Assembly: GCA_037783415.1 (NCBI GenBank)
Contig: JAZGTN010000046.1
Location: forward strand, 4,160,501-4,224,500
DNA length: 64,000 bases
Origin: Leptasterias polaris
Lineage: Eukaryota > Echinodermata > Asteroidea > Forcipulatida > Asteriidae
Reading direction: 5' to 3'
Shown: piece by piece, positions 1-12,300 of the stretch
Layout of the letters: the number at the start of each line of letters is the position of its first letter
How positions within the stretch are numbered: position 1 is the stretch's first letter
Made by a program: the position numbers and the translations under genes
Notes under the pieces: generated by a model
What the model was told of the DNA's origin: nothing
Database searches by the model: none
What the model saw: only the letters and a program-made list of their open reading frames with translations

Positions 1-251
1 GCTATAACAACCAGCTGTCTCCTTGTAGGTTTGCGACGGATCATTCGGATCATTTCTCGTTGGTCAGCTTGGGATGGCATTTCTTGCAACCTTGTAAAAA
101 ACATACTTCAAATCAGAAGGCTTATCAACTCCAAGGTCTTTTAATGCTTCCACAAGTTCATTTTTGTAGTTGAAAATTGGCAATGTTTGGAAGATGTATT
201 CTTCTATGCTACTTTATAGGTCAGTTGTGTCCTCGTCACTGGAACTCATTT
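1..251 (-). pseudogene. Decayed coding fragment, unknown family
   Basis: Read on the minus strand, a Met-Ser-Ser-Ser-Asp-Glu-Asp start near 251 is followed by a stop, then by about 45 codons of protein-like sequence (including EYIFQTLPIFNYKNELVEAL and DLGVDKPSDLKYVFYKVARN), then a stop and a basic stretch to the window edge. The acidic N-terminus followed by a helix-rich segment resembles the leader of a transposon or host regulatory protein, but I do not recognise the family. The in-frame stops mean it is either broken or split by unseen introns. The gene would continue off the left edge. Confidence 0.3.
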
Positions 252-1150
252 TACAGCCAATTTGGACTTCAACACTATGCATTGCACCGCGCATATTGCA
301 GTTTAAATGTTATTCCGCAGTAAATGTTTTAAAAAACATCATGGTTGTTAGCGAATCCGTCCTCAACTCAGTGGTCCGTTTGTTTATTAGGTGTTCGAAG
401 CCCGAACAACTCTTTGTTATTGTTCGGTTTTTTTGGTTTTTTTAGTTCTTCTTTTCTTCTGAAAGTCGTTTGTCCGCGAAAAAAACATGGTTGCGAACCT
501 TCGATCAACTTGAAGCTTAATGTGACGTTAGAACATAACTAGCAGAAGGTGTGTGAGTTGTGACGTCACGATTACGTCATCGGGTGTCAAATTACAAGCC
601 ATTTAATTTCAAAAAGTGACCTCATGCCAATCTGTGTATAGCCCACATTTAACCTGAAACGTAAAGTCCTTGTCACATCCATGGTGGCGCTATATCAAAT
701 TAGTGGTCATTCAATAAATATTGGCTCCGCGACAAATGCCGACTCGTTCGACGGTAGTCCAATAATAGCTGTGCGTAACCTTCGTGTTATCCTTTTGTTG
801 GCTTGGCGGTAAATAGCGACTAAGAGAGGGTGTTTTGCTGGCCTGTTTTTGTTGATTGTATGACTTTTGATAACTGAGAAAATGCAATCGGCAAGAGATC
901 AACATTAGTTTGACTCTTTTTATTATCAACAGCGGTTTTTACGAGAATCCAACTTTTAGATCTTTTTGAATACTTCAATAAAGTTCTGTGTGAACAACAA
1001 AATAAAGTCAAACAAAACAATGGGTTCCTAAGCCCTAAAAAACGTGACAGATGTTTAATTAATACACGTTCTATGTAGTGCTCAATGCAGTCTTAAGTAG
1101 TAACGTAAGCACTTGTTTCCCGTGTAAACTATATGGTATAAACGTAAAAG
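252..1150. other. Gene-free AT-rich DNA
   Basis: Only short random open frames are present. I see no repeat structure, splice-site-bounded coding segment or RNA gene. Confidence 0.5.
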
Positions 1151-2060
1151 ACTTACATTTTACTTTCTTTGACATTTCAAAAGCTATCATCAATCTTTTC
1201 ATCGATTCAAAGGAACTTAGTTCACCCATTAACACAACACTGACCCCAACGATACCCGAACACCTTGAGTCTGTTTTACAAACTCTATAATAGTGAATTT
1301 TTGAGTTTGTTCCATCTCAAAAATACACACAAATCGTTGTCCGCAGACTTTGACATCCTTCCCAAGCTCGTACGGTCATGAAACTTGGCAACAGTGTTAC
1401 ACCTGATAAATAGATGAAGTTTTGACAACATAATGACGTCATCCAATGATTTATTGGGTAATTAAATGTAATTAATTTTAATCAAATTTTGAGTTTTTGG
1501 TTTAACAACCAGAACTCAGAAACTAAGAACGATAAATTCGTTGTTATTTTTTCAAAACAAATGTTATTTAAACCACTGCAAGCAGTCATGCGACAATTCA
1601 GGCATGTTTACTTTCGAGACACATTGTCAATGTAACTGTGAAGCTATCAAATGTAAAATGTACTGGTTAAAATGTACACAATAGTGTCTAGACTCCGAAG
1701 TTTAATTTAGTACATACATTGTGTCACACAATAAACCATTGCAAGCAGCCATGCTATAAGTCATGAACGTTTTTATTTTCGAGACACATTAATGTCAAGG
1801 TAACTGTGAAGCTATCAAATCGTCACCCACCGATTCCACGAACTGACACACACGTAGACAGTAAAAAGTAACAATTGTAGAAAACGGCATCTAATGTTGA
1901 AGGCTTTTATAAAATCCCGCTTTCCTTCAAAACGTCACTAGTTTTCTTACAGTGGAGACTTGTTACTTTGAACTTCATATACATGGTGCTTATGACCGCT
2001 TTTTGTCCTAAATTAATAAGCAATAAAGTAAAACGTTTTGTGTTAGTACGTGAAATCAAA
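1150..2060 (+). repeat. Duplicated segment, copy A (related to 22330-24060)
   Basis: Blocks here recur in the same orientation about 21 kb downstream. Examples are 'cgaacaccttgagtctg' near 1258 and 24028, 'ggtttaacaaccagaactc' near 1499 and 22661, 'aaaccattgcaagcag' near 1734 and 22365, and 'aaatcccgctttccttcaaa' near 1912 and 22904. Block order differs between copies, so this is an old rearranged duplication or a dispersed element family. A shorter internal repeat ('accattgcaagcagtcatg', then 'gagacacatt...tcaatgtaactgtgaagctatcaaa') occurs twice within the copy. Confidence 0.6.
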
Positions 2061-2391
2061 AATTAATGCAAAATGTTTTCGAGCTTGAAACATGAGTACC
2101 GTAGCTCACAGTATTCCGGGATGGGATGGGAAACAACTTCTGACTCGATCAAGCATATTCTGTAGATTTCAAAATTAAACTTATTTTGTTTGACACTCTT
2201 GAAAAATAGACGATTGATAGAGCGTGCTCTTACAGGTGGTGACTTCATAATTCCTTACATTATAACATCAGAGAACACATCAAGTAGCATACCGCTATAT
2301 GGAGGTGGGTTTTTTTACCACACAGGCCATAGGACAGGAATTGTGGCGAGCGAAATCTATTGACTTTACGTTGGGCACTGGCACTGTGAAT

Positions 2392-2965
2392 GGCCTAAAT
2401 GTGATTTTACAACTAAAATGGAAAAGTGAATCGATTGGATGTGATTTTAGGACCGTTTAGCCAATATCACATCCGCACCATCGAAATCACATCTGACCCA
2501 GAAATCACATCCGTGGTTAATTGCCAATTATCAAAATCACATCCACTGTCTGGCTGCATTACCAAAATCACATCCACTGTCCAGGCCTTTGCCAAAATCA
2601 CATTCGAGTCAGAAATCACATCCTTGGTTAATTGCCACTTGCCAAAATCACATCCACTGTCTGGCTGCGAAACCAAAATCACATCTAGTATCTGGGCCCT
2701 CGCCAAAATCACATCCTAACCCGAAATCACATCCATGGTTAATTGTGCCAATCCAAAATCACATCCACTGTCTGGATGCATTACCAAAATCACATCTAGT
2801 GTCTGGGCCCTTGCCCAAATAAAATCTGAGTAACAAATCACATCCATGGTTAATTGCCAATTATCAAAATCACATCCACTGTCTTGCTATATTACCCAAA
2901 TCACATCTAGTATCTGGGTTCTAGCTATAATAACATTAGAGCCCGAAATAACAATAACATCCAGG
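2392..2965 (+). repeat. TGTGATTT-motif composite repeat element, copy 1
   Basis: The core 'aaatcacatcc' recurs every 25-40 bp, separated by three or four alternating linkers ('actgtctggctgcattacc', 'ggttaattgccaattat', 'gtatctgggcccttgcc'). Together they make a composite unit of roughly 130 bp repeated about four times. The left boundary is a unique 35-bp block (2392-2426, 'cactgtgaatggcctaaatg'). The same block closes the second copy at 22163-22205 in reverse complement, so this is a bounded element rather than simple sequence. Short open frames in it are by-products of the repeat. Confidence 0.75.
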
Positions 2966-3407
2966 GTAAGGTATGCATTGTTGCAAACATGGGTGATTAA
3001 CTGCATAAAGGAAACGTCAGATCGACTTTTGATTGTGGTGGTGCAAGCGAGTAGTGCAGCCCAGCCGTGTTTTGCACAGCCAGTTTTCTGAAAATACTGC
3101 CTATTACTTAGTTAATCGAGCACCGCTTTTGTGCTCTAAATCAAGCCGTACTGCACCATGCACATTTGTACAATGTGAGGGGTTGAATTGAATGTTTTTC
3201 CCTTAAAAAACAAATGACAAAAATACGTTTACAATTTAATAATATTTGAGAAAAACATAAAAACATTTTTGAGCCCGATCCAATAATTATATTGTCAAAG
3301 TACATGTATCCCAAAAGACGCAAATGCAGCATGTGTTAGTCGGTACCCCCGTGTTTGGTAATTTTTTTCTTGTGTAAAACTAGAATGGAAATGTGCAGCC
3401 GCCCACA
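2966..3407. other. Gene-free DNA
   Basis: No coding or repeat signal seen. Confidence 0.4.
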
Positions 3408-3482
3408 TTAAAGGGTCTACATTTATATGGGAGTAACACAATCAGTAGGCTCCAATTACCAAACGTATACAGCACCTTTAAA
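3408..3482. mobile_element. Internally deleted foldback MITE, TTAAAGGG ends
   Basis: A 75-bp remnant with the terminal sequence TTAAAGGGTCTAC on the left and ATTACCAAACGTATACAGCACCTTTAA on the right. It has the same ends as the adjacent full copy and the copy at 49214-49584, with the interior missing. It abuts the next copy and shares its TTAAAGG end. Confidence 0.65.
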
Positions 3483-3843
3483 GGGTCTGTATACGTTGGT
3501 TATGACTCTAAGAATTAATGGCAGTAAAAACTTACATGGAAGAAGTACAGCAGCTTTGGATTAATGCATTTTTGTATAATGCATTTTTGAGAATTGTTTC
3601 ACTTCGAAGTACTACGGTTATGGAAAAATATATCACTCTTTCCCCCATAAAAAATTGAATTTGAGAAGCGTTTGGCCGTGCGCTTCTCGCTCAGATTGTA
3701 TTCCTGTAGGAATCCAATCTTCCTGCGTTGAAATATTCGCTCCGGTTTTTCGGTGACATCTCAAAAACGCGACCACCTTTTGAAGTGAAATTTTCACAGG
3801 TTAACACAATCAGTATGCTCTAATTACCAAACGTAAACAGCAC
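3478..3843 (-). mobile_element. Foldback MITE, TTAAAGG family 1
   Basis: About 366 bp with terminal inverted sequences related to TTAAAGGGTCTGTATACG and CGTAAACAGCAC. It contains a central snapback ('gagaagcgtttggccgtgcgcttctc'). It is the reverse-orientation relative of 49214-49584: both carry 'gtacttcgaagtgaaa', 'gaaaaaccggagcgaata' and 'cctgtgaaaatttcactt' or their complements. It has no coding capacity and would depend on a transposase elsewhere. Confidence 0.75.
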
Positions 3844-4449
3844 GGGGTTTTTTATTTCTCGAAGGTAAAGGTTGACTCCAACCATATGCTCCAACTTCTC
3901 ACATGTTCCTTGCCACAATTTAACGCAGGTGGGAAAGCACGTTGGACAAAACTCTGGTGTTTTAGGCTCGTGAAATGGTTCGAAATGTCCGAATAATATT
4001 TGTTTCTACCATGGGTTTGTTTCATCAAAAATGTCAACCAACATCACAGTAAAGTTGTATATGTACTGTGGTCCGTGCTACAGTGTCTGTGTGGAGCTCC
4101 CCCGTGGGATAAGAATCTAGCTTTTCTTGATCAAACCATTGTTGAGAATGGGGGTGACGGGGAGATTCTTAATAAGATGTGCACCATTGTGATTAAACAG
4201 TACACAAACACATATGTAACTTGGACAAAATGCTAAAGTTTGTAATAATACCAAATAATCACAGCCTAGTTAAACCATAGAGATGGTTAAACTTAACACC
4301 TAGTACATTAATTTGTGACAAGCTGGGCCATTATTGCACAGATTGGCTGTTATCACCCCGAAAACAAAAATGCTTTGACCCACACTTGGAAACCGCAAAT
4401 CTCAAAGATTTACCAAGGTCACTTCTGCCCTTTTCTATCCCAATACATG
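3844..4449. other. Gene-free DNA
   Basis: Only short shadow frames. A 3-bp ATG just left of 4450 is the likely target duplication of the next element. Confidence 0.4.
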
Positions 4450-5957
4450 AGCCCCATTCACACGAGCGCTGCAAACGAGGGTCCCGTGCGATTTCATAAC
4501 ATCGATGTTATGAAATCGCAAATCCACGTCGTGTGAATGCTATCCATGTTACGAAATTACCTGGGTCCCGTGTTGTTCATAACACAGATCGAGACCTCCT
4601 CCAAAAAATCGCATCGATGTTATAATCACGGGGAGCCGTCGTCTGAACCGATGCCTGCGGTCGTAACACAGGACCGCTGCGTTGATTGAAGAAATTCGCA
4701 TGCGCAGAGCGCGTCGTCAGCCCGGTGTTGAGCGTGACCATGGTGATTCATCTACAAGATGGCGACTTCAGAAGAATTGATTTTGGTGGTACTTACCGCG
4801 CTCCTGGGTCCGTCTTCACGTGCGCGATCGACAGCGCTCCTCGATCATTATGGTGTATTTTATTTATAATTCTACCGTAACAAGGCAGATAAATAACATT
4901 GGTTATGTAAACGTTGGCACAGCCCACACATAAGCAAACGTTTTTTTTTTTGGGTTTATTTTTTACGTCCGTGAAAAACACGAAACGCTGTTGCCTCCAT
5001 GTATGTACACAACGCACTGGCCCATTTGAACATAACTCACTCATGACGACTGGACTCTAGCAAGACGACTGTGATGTAGGAATACTTTGCTTGTCACTAG
5101 TATTGAGAATTTTGTAACAAAAACATGTTGCGCACAGTGCGATTGTGGTCAAATTCTCCCTACCCCTTGACACTTATTTTCGGGATCGCAGAATGCACGT
5201 GTGCACCTCGGTGGCCGAGCGCCTAGGATTTAATGTCGCCCATAAGTTATTGCGGAAATTTGGCCAGCGGTTAAAAAATGTCGCGTGCGATATGCGCAAA
5301 GGACTATGGGGCGATTTTATGCACAAAATAATGTGAGTTATTCTCAGGAAAGCGATTAAAAGAGCTCCTTATTGTATTTCTATAAACGAAGGTCTGGTTT
5401 AATGAGTGAAAAACTAGGTCAAAAATAAAAGACGTAGATTCATGGAGGAAGGGATGGTAGATTCAATGGGAAGAAGCTACAAAAGGCGTGCGATGCGTGA
5501 CCGGAAAACGATGCAATCTCGGCGTAGAATTCGTAGCAGAATGTTCGTGAAGACAGCACTCCTGATTCTGACAACTATCAGCCGTAAGTTACAAACATGA
5601 CAAATGGAATATCGAACTCCAATAATGACGCAGTTACGTTTTGCTTTTCATATCCATTGGTCGGTTAATAATTATTTATTGTACAGATACAAAATGCGGA
5701 ACTGCATGCCACGCGCGGGAAAATCATTGGTATCCTGAGTGTGAGCGCGCAATTTATTGGCGTTGCGCGTGGTACCAGTGAAACATCAGTAAACAAGCAT
5801 GACCCTTGACCCTGCAGTACCGAAACGAGGGACGTACGTTTACGTGTGTGTGCGTGTCGTGTGAATGCTCGCTCAAAAATCGCACGCGGTTAAGGTGACA
5901 GACGGCCGGCGCCCATAACCAGGGACCCGCGTTTGCAGCGCTCGTGTGAATGGGGCT
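4450..5957. mobile_element. 1.5-kb DNA transposon with long TIRs, ATG target duplication
   Basis: The left end reads AGCCCCATTCACACGAGCGC and the right end is its complement (GCGCTCGTGTGAATGGGGCT). The inverted similarity runs on through 'tgcaaacg.gggtccc'. ATG flanks both ends (4447-4449 and 5958-5960), which fits a 3-bp duplication as in PIF/Harbinger-type elements. Inside are a near-palindrome ('gatttcataacatcgatgttatgaaatc', 4491-4518), a possible short coding exon starting ATGGCGACTTCAGAAGAA near 4758, and an Arg-rich open stretch about 5419-5583 that ends at a GTAAGT donor-like site. No complete transposase is visible, so it is probably non-autonomous or decayed. Confidence 0.7.
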
Positions 5958-5963
5958 ATGTAC

Positions 5964-8900
5964 CACTAAACTGCTAGATTAGGGTGTGATTGTGTTCTTT
6001 GAAAGATGATATTTAAGCACATAACTTTTAGTTCATGACTGGTTCAAAGAAATTAAAACGTAGCTTCGGATCAGAGAGTATGAGTGGCATCCTTGGCATA
6101 CGGATTTGGCGGATTTGTGTTATTTCTACGTCCATGGTTTGTGTGACTCTCTGCTCCTCTATGCTCTGCTGAAACAGACTCTAAAGGCCCAAATCAAACT
6201 CATTGTTACATCACTGTAAAGAGCATGAAATAAGCTTTTCAATTCCGAGTGGAATTTTAATAGACCGCGTAGTCCGTGAGTTACACTTAACAACAAGGCG
6301 ATGCTAGAGCAAATATTACAAAAAAAAATCGCCGTCACACAAAAAAATCTAACAGATTCTTACTATTAAATGAGATTTTGACAGGTCCAATGTTTCACCC
6401 ACCAGAAAAAAAGATACGACTATACATGTAGGTAAGGAATTAAACTAAACTTTTCCGAGTGGAACTTTTTAAAATATTGAACCGTTTTTTGGCTATGACT
6501 TAATTTGGGCAAAAATTGAGCGTGTTTTGGCCATATTTCCGACACTTTGGTCTGCGTTAACTGCCGATTCGCTTAACTAAGGAGTAAGGTTGACAGACCC
6601 AAACACAACCACGTGTTTGTGTATAGTGCATGCAGCCAAACGTTCCACGTCTGTGGATATTATCCATATTCATGAAGAAAGCTCGATGAAGCCCAAACCA
6701 AACCGAACTTTCAGTTTAAAATGAATACGTTTTGGGGAATATGATCAGGCGAAAAAGAAAGGGGCAACAATTTCAAACAATTTGACAAAAAACACAAATT
6801 ATTCGATCAAAACATTCAAAATGACAGCCAATCATTATAAGATAATCTGAAATTTGCTAATTAAAAGGTTAAACAAATTATTGTAAAATTTTAAAGACGC
6901 TTTGGTCCATGTAATAATATATCCTTTACACATTTGTTGTTGTGTTATTGATTTTTGCGGTCAAAACAAAGTCTCATCCTTATGGACAAACATGTTCATT
7001 TTTAGAATGAACTCCACGAGAAAAAAAGAGTTTTTTCAGGAGCCTAGGCCTACATTTCAACCCAAATTTCAGATTACACCAGTAAATAGTGTGAGTCATA
7101 ATCTATAATCAGTAAATGGATCCTCCCGCTGGGCCTTATAACAATAAACAAAGTTACATTTTCAAAGTAATTTGGACGAGTTTGCGCGCTCTCTGTGGAT
7201 TTTCGGTGAAAAAGTTGCACTTCCTTTTTTTCAATTTGCACTGCCACCAAATCCTAGCCAAAACACAACGGTGGTGGAAAACGTTCATCTTGTTTATTTT
7301 ATATTCTAGTTTATGTAGAAAGCATTACATTTAAATATGTTTACCTGCATGGTGTCTCTTCTGCAAACCCCTACAAATTATACCCACAACTTCCTGCTTG
7401 CAATCACAAGGGTACATTATTGTTTCTTTCAATACATTTCTTTTGTGTGTGAAGACACCGTGTTGCATTATTTTGTTTCTCCACCGTATAGCCCACATAG
7501 GAGCGCGTCAAATTAATCAAACCAATTTAATCAAGGCTACAACCTCTTTTCTGCTTGTGGAAAGTATAGGCCGTGAAAGTGCGTGAAACAAGCATGTATT
7601 TCTTAAAAATAAAAAGTGGAAGAAACACACATTTTGCAAATTAGTGATTATTCTAGAACATTTTGATGGGAATGTTTTAAGTTTAACTATTGGGGAATTC
7701 CACTAAGCACACGCCATTTCATTCCGTGTACATGATCTTAGGGCCATTAGCTTGTCTAGTACAGTGGACAGCGGGTGGTCTGCACACATCAACAGATCCC
7801 TGCAATAATTGCTCCATACATGATATAACACGGCCGGTTCGGAACGATCCTACTTCGAATTCGGAAAACCTTGGTGTAGGGTCAAGTGAAGTTAAATAAA
7901 TAGGTTCACCACTATCTGGAAATATAAAGTAACTCGTTTGCCAGAATAATAAAGTACATAATTTCACTGCTGGCCGATGCTTTATGTTGACATTATAAAT
8001 AGGCCCACATTGTGATTGTGTTTCCCCTTTTGGTTCTTGGTATAGAGATAAAAGTATTTCCCGCGTCAGCTCAGGACTATTAAATTTCCAGTATTTCTGG
8101 CACAATAATGCAAGATTACGGCAAATTGTAAAAAGGCATAACGAAAAAGAGTAGGGGAATAATACCTTAAGTTATAGTAGTTATAGTTAAGCATGTTATT
8201 ACCAGTTGTAGGCTTGTATACTTCACTAGAAATTAAGTAGCCTACTCATGGCCTACTGCGGTACTGCTAAGTTAAGTACCAGAGAGGGGTTTTGGTTGTT
8301 AAATTAAAACTATACGCACGGCGTACGAGACAAACAACTATTATGATGGACCAAAATACATTTAAATGCACGTTTTATAAATTAAAACAATTTACATTGT
8401 GTTTCACATGCCTAATTAATTGTTGACTTACTTGGCATTTGACTTGAGAACTGTTTCTGGGCTGTAGTGACAGTTTGATGTTTGGCATGCTCTCGCTCAT
8501 AGACATTTCAATTACGTTGATGCTGACACGCACTCGCCACTGCAAACTGTATGCGTGTGCCGGCGGATGGCAACTCAAATCCAAAGGCAAAGCAAAGGTC
8601 CATGTTCAGTATTTAAAACTGTCCCGAATAGAATCACAATTAGTCCCTCTGTAAAATGGGGTGTACTGTCTGGCGTTACACGACGGTTTTTTGTCTTTAA
8701 TCAGCAGATTCAGAAACTTAACAGAGGGAGTGGATACTATTAGTCATTACTAATTCTGTAACCTCCATGTTCAGATTGATTCACAGATTGGCGTTGTTGT
8801 TTTCATTTCTTTCCCGCGAGAAAACCAGCCCTGCAACATATCTGATTACATAATAGTGGTGGCGCACGCCAGCTGTTTTCTTATCTCGTAGTGAGCAAAC

Positions 8901-9325
8901 CATGCAGCATAATATGGAGGAACATACCGATTATTAGGTGTTAACATACCGAAATTGGTGTCCAGTCAGAAATCAGTCGGTTACATTATTCTAACCAGTT
9001 CAGAACCGTTATAAAAGTCGTTATAAACAATTTTTCATAAAGACAATTACCAAGAAGATCACGAGAAAGAGGCACATGTGGGGCAAGAAATGCCAAAGTA
9101 TTCAATAGCCCATAAAACATTGTTTTGAACATGTTTTTCCAGCAAAAAGAAAATGATTGGTACTTATTTTCGTGGTCCAAACTATCTCCATTCTGAGCGT
9201 ACCATGCGGCATAAGGAATGCAACAACGGTCCTAGGGTAAAAAACAAAATTATATTCATTTTATCTCCGATGCAAAAATTTACATCTATTAAATTAAGAA
9301 ATAGCTAAATATGTTTTCACTCAAG
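5964..9325. other. Gene-free AT-rich DNA
   Basis: Only scattered short frames. The longest (about 128 codons on minus, 7719-8105) has no recognisable domain and no splice or promoter support. No tandem array or TIR pair was seen. Confidence 0.4.
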
Positions 9326-12300
9326 GTTTTGACAGTTCATGGAAGTCTCATACAAAATGTTGTACAATTGCTAAGATGTATTTGCAACTGGGTTTTGAGC
9401 GCATATTAACAAGTTGTTAAAGTTAATAATTGACCGGGGGGGGGGGGGGGGGGGGTAACAAACAAATATTGTTTTAAGTATGGAAATACCCTTTGCACAC
9501 TAAGTACAGGTAGTTGATGATACACCTGAAAGTAAATTTTGTACAATTCCTATGTTGCGTTAAAATTTGACAAGCAAAAAGCTACCCACACACATTGGGA
9601 TTTGAGAGCACAGTACCAAAATGTAAAAATTGAGTAACAAAATGATAAAATTTAACATTTTGGGAGATAATTTTTTTCCTGTTTGATGTATGGAATTGTG
9701 AATTTTTTATTGAGTTCAGGTAGTTCATGCGACATCTGAAGCTAAATTTGGTACAATTCCTATGTTGCGTTAAAATTTGAAAAGCAAAAAGCTACTATTG
9801 AGAGAACAGTAACAAAATGTTAAAATTCAACATTTTGGGGGATAATTTTGTTCCTGTTTGATGTATGGAATTATGAATTTGTTACTAAGTTCAGGTAGTT
9901 GACGCGACATCTGAAACAAAATTTTGTACAATTCCTATGTTGCGTTAAAATTTGACAAGCAAAAAGCTACCCACACACATTGGGATTTGAGAGCGTACCA
10001 AAATGTTAAAATTCAACATTTTGGGGGATAATTTTTTTCCTGTTTGATGTATGGAATTATGAATTTGTTTACTAAGTTCAGGTAGTTGACGCGACATCTG
10101 AAAGTAAATTTTGTACAATTCCTATGTTGCGTTAAAATTTGACAAGCAAAAAGCTACAAACTCATATTGGGATTTGACGAGCCAACAGAGTATAAACAAA
10201 ATGTTAAAATTTAACATTTTGGGAGATAATTTTTTTCCTGTTTGATGTATGGAATTGTGAATTTTTTATTGAGTTCAGGTAGTTCATGCGACATCTGAAG
10301 CTAATTTTGGTACAATTCCTATGTTGCGTTAAAATTTGAAAAGCAAAAGCTACTATTGAGAGAACAGTAACAAAATGTTAAAATTCAACATTTTGGGGGA
10401 TAATTTTGTTCCTGTTTGATGTATGGAATTATGAATTTGTTACTAAGTTCAGGTAGTTGACGCGACATCTGAAGCTAAATTTGGTACAATTCCTATGTTG
10501 CGTTAAAATTTGACAAGCAAAAAGCTACTAAACTCATATTGGGATTTGAGAGCACAGTACCAAAATGTTAAAAATCAACATTTTTGGGGATAATTGTTTT
10601 CCTGTTTGATGTATGGAATTATGAATTTTTTACTAAGTTCAGGTAGTTGACGCGACATCTGAAACAAAATTTTGTACAATTCCTATGTTGCGTTAAAATT
10701 TGACAAGCAAAAAGCTACCCACACACATTGGGATTTGAGAGCGTACCAAAATGTTAAAATTCAACATTTTGGGGGATAATTTTTTTCCTGTTTGATGTAT
10801 GGAATTATGAATTTGTTTACTAAGTTCAGGTAGTTGACGCGACATCTGAAAGTAAATTTTGTACAATTCCTATGTTGCGTTAAAATTTGACAAGCAAAAA
10901 GTTACAAACTCATTGGGATTTGAGAGCACAGTATAAACAAAATGTTAAAATTTAACATTTTGGGAGATAATTTTGTTCCTGTTTGATGTATGGAATTGTG
11001 AATTTTTTATTGAGTTCAGGTAGTTCATGCGACATCTGAAGCTAAATTTGGTATAATTCCTATGTTGCGTTAAAATTTGACAAGCAAAAAGCTACAAACT
11101 CATATTGGGATTTGGAGCACAGTACCAAAATGTTAAAATTCAACATTTTGGGGGATAATTTTTTTTCTGTTTGATGTATGGAATTATGAATTTTTTACTA
11201 AGTTCAGGTAGTTGACGCGACATCTGAAACACAATTTTGTACAATTCCTATGTTGCGTTAAAATTTGACAAGCAAAAAGCTACCCACACACCATTGGGAT
11301 TTGAGAGGCTACCAAAATGTTAAAATTCAACATTTTGGGAGATAATTTTTTTCCTGTTTGATGTATGGAATTGTGAATTTTTTATTGAGTTCAGGTAGTT
11401 CATGCGACATCTGAAGCTAATTTTTGTACAATTCCTATGTTGCGTTAAAATTTGACAAGCAAAAAGTTACAAACTCATTGGGATTTGAGAGCACAGTATA
11501 AACAAAATGTTAAAATTTAACATTTTGGGAGATAATTTTGTTCCTGTTTGATGTATGGAATTGTGAATTTTTTATTGAGTTCAGGTAGTTCATGCGACAT
11601 TTGAAGCTAAATTTGGTATAATTCCTATGTTGCGTTAAAATTTGACAAGCAAAAAGCTACAAACTCATATTGGGATTTGGAGCACAGTACCAAAATGTTA
11701 AAATTCAACATTTTGGGGGATAATTTTTTTTCTGTTTGATGTATGGAATTATGAATTTTTTACTAAGTTCAGGTAGTTGACGCGACATCTGAAACACAAT
11801 TTTGTACAATTCCTATGTTGCGTTAAAATTTGACAAGCAAAAAGCTACCCACACACATTGGGATTTGAGAGCGTACCAAAATGTTAAAATTCAACATTTT
11901 GGGGGATAATTTGTTTCCTGTTTGATGTATGGAATTATGAATTTGTTTACTAAGTTCAGGTAGTTGACGCGACATCTGAAAGTAAATTTTGTACAATTCC
12001 TATGTTGCGTTAAAATTTGACAAGCAAAAAGTTACAAACTCATTGGGATTTGAGAGCACAGTATAAACAAAATGTTAAAATTTAACATTTTGGGAGATAA
12101 TTTTGTTCCTGTTTGATGTATGGAATTGTGAATTTTTTATTGAGTTCAGGTAGTTCATGCGACATCTGAAGCTAAATTTGGTATAATTCCTATGTTGCGT
12201 TAAAATTTGACAAGCAAAAAGCTACAAACTCATATTGGGATTTGGAGCACAGTACCAAAATGTTAAAATTCAACATTTTGGGGGATAATTTTTTTTCTGT

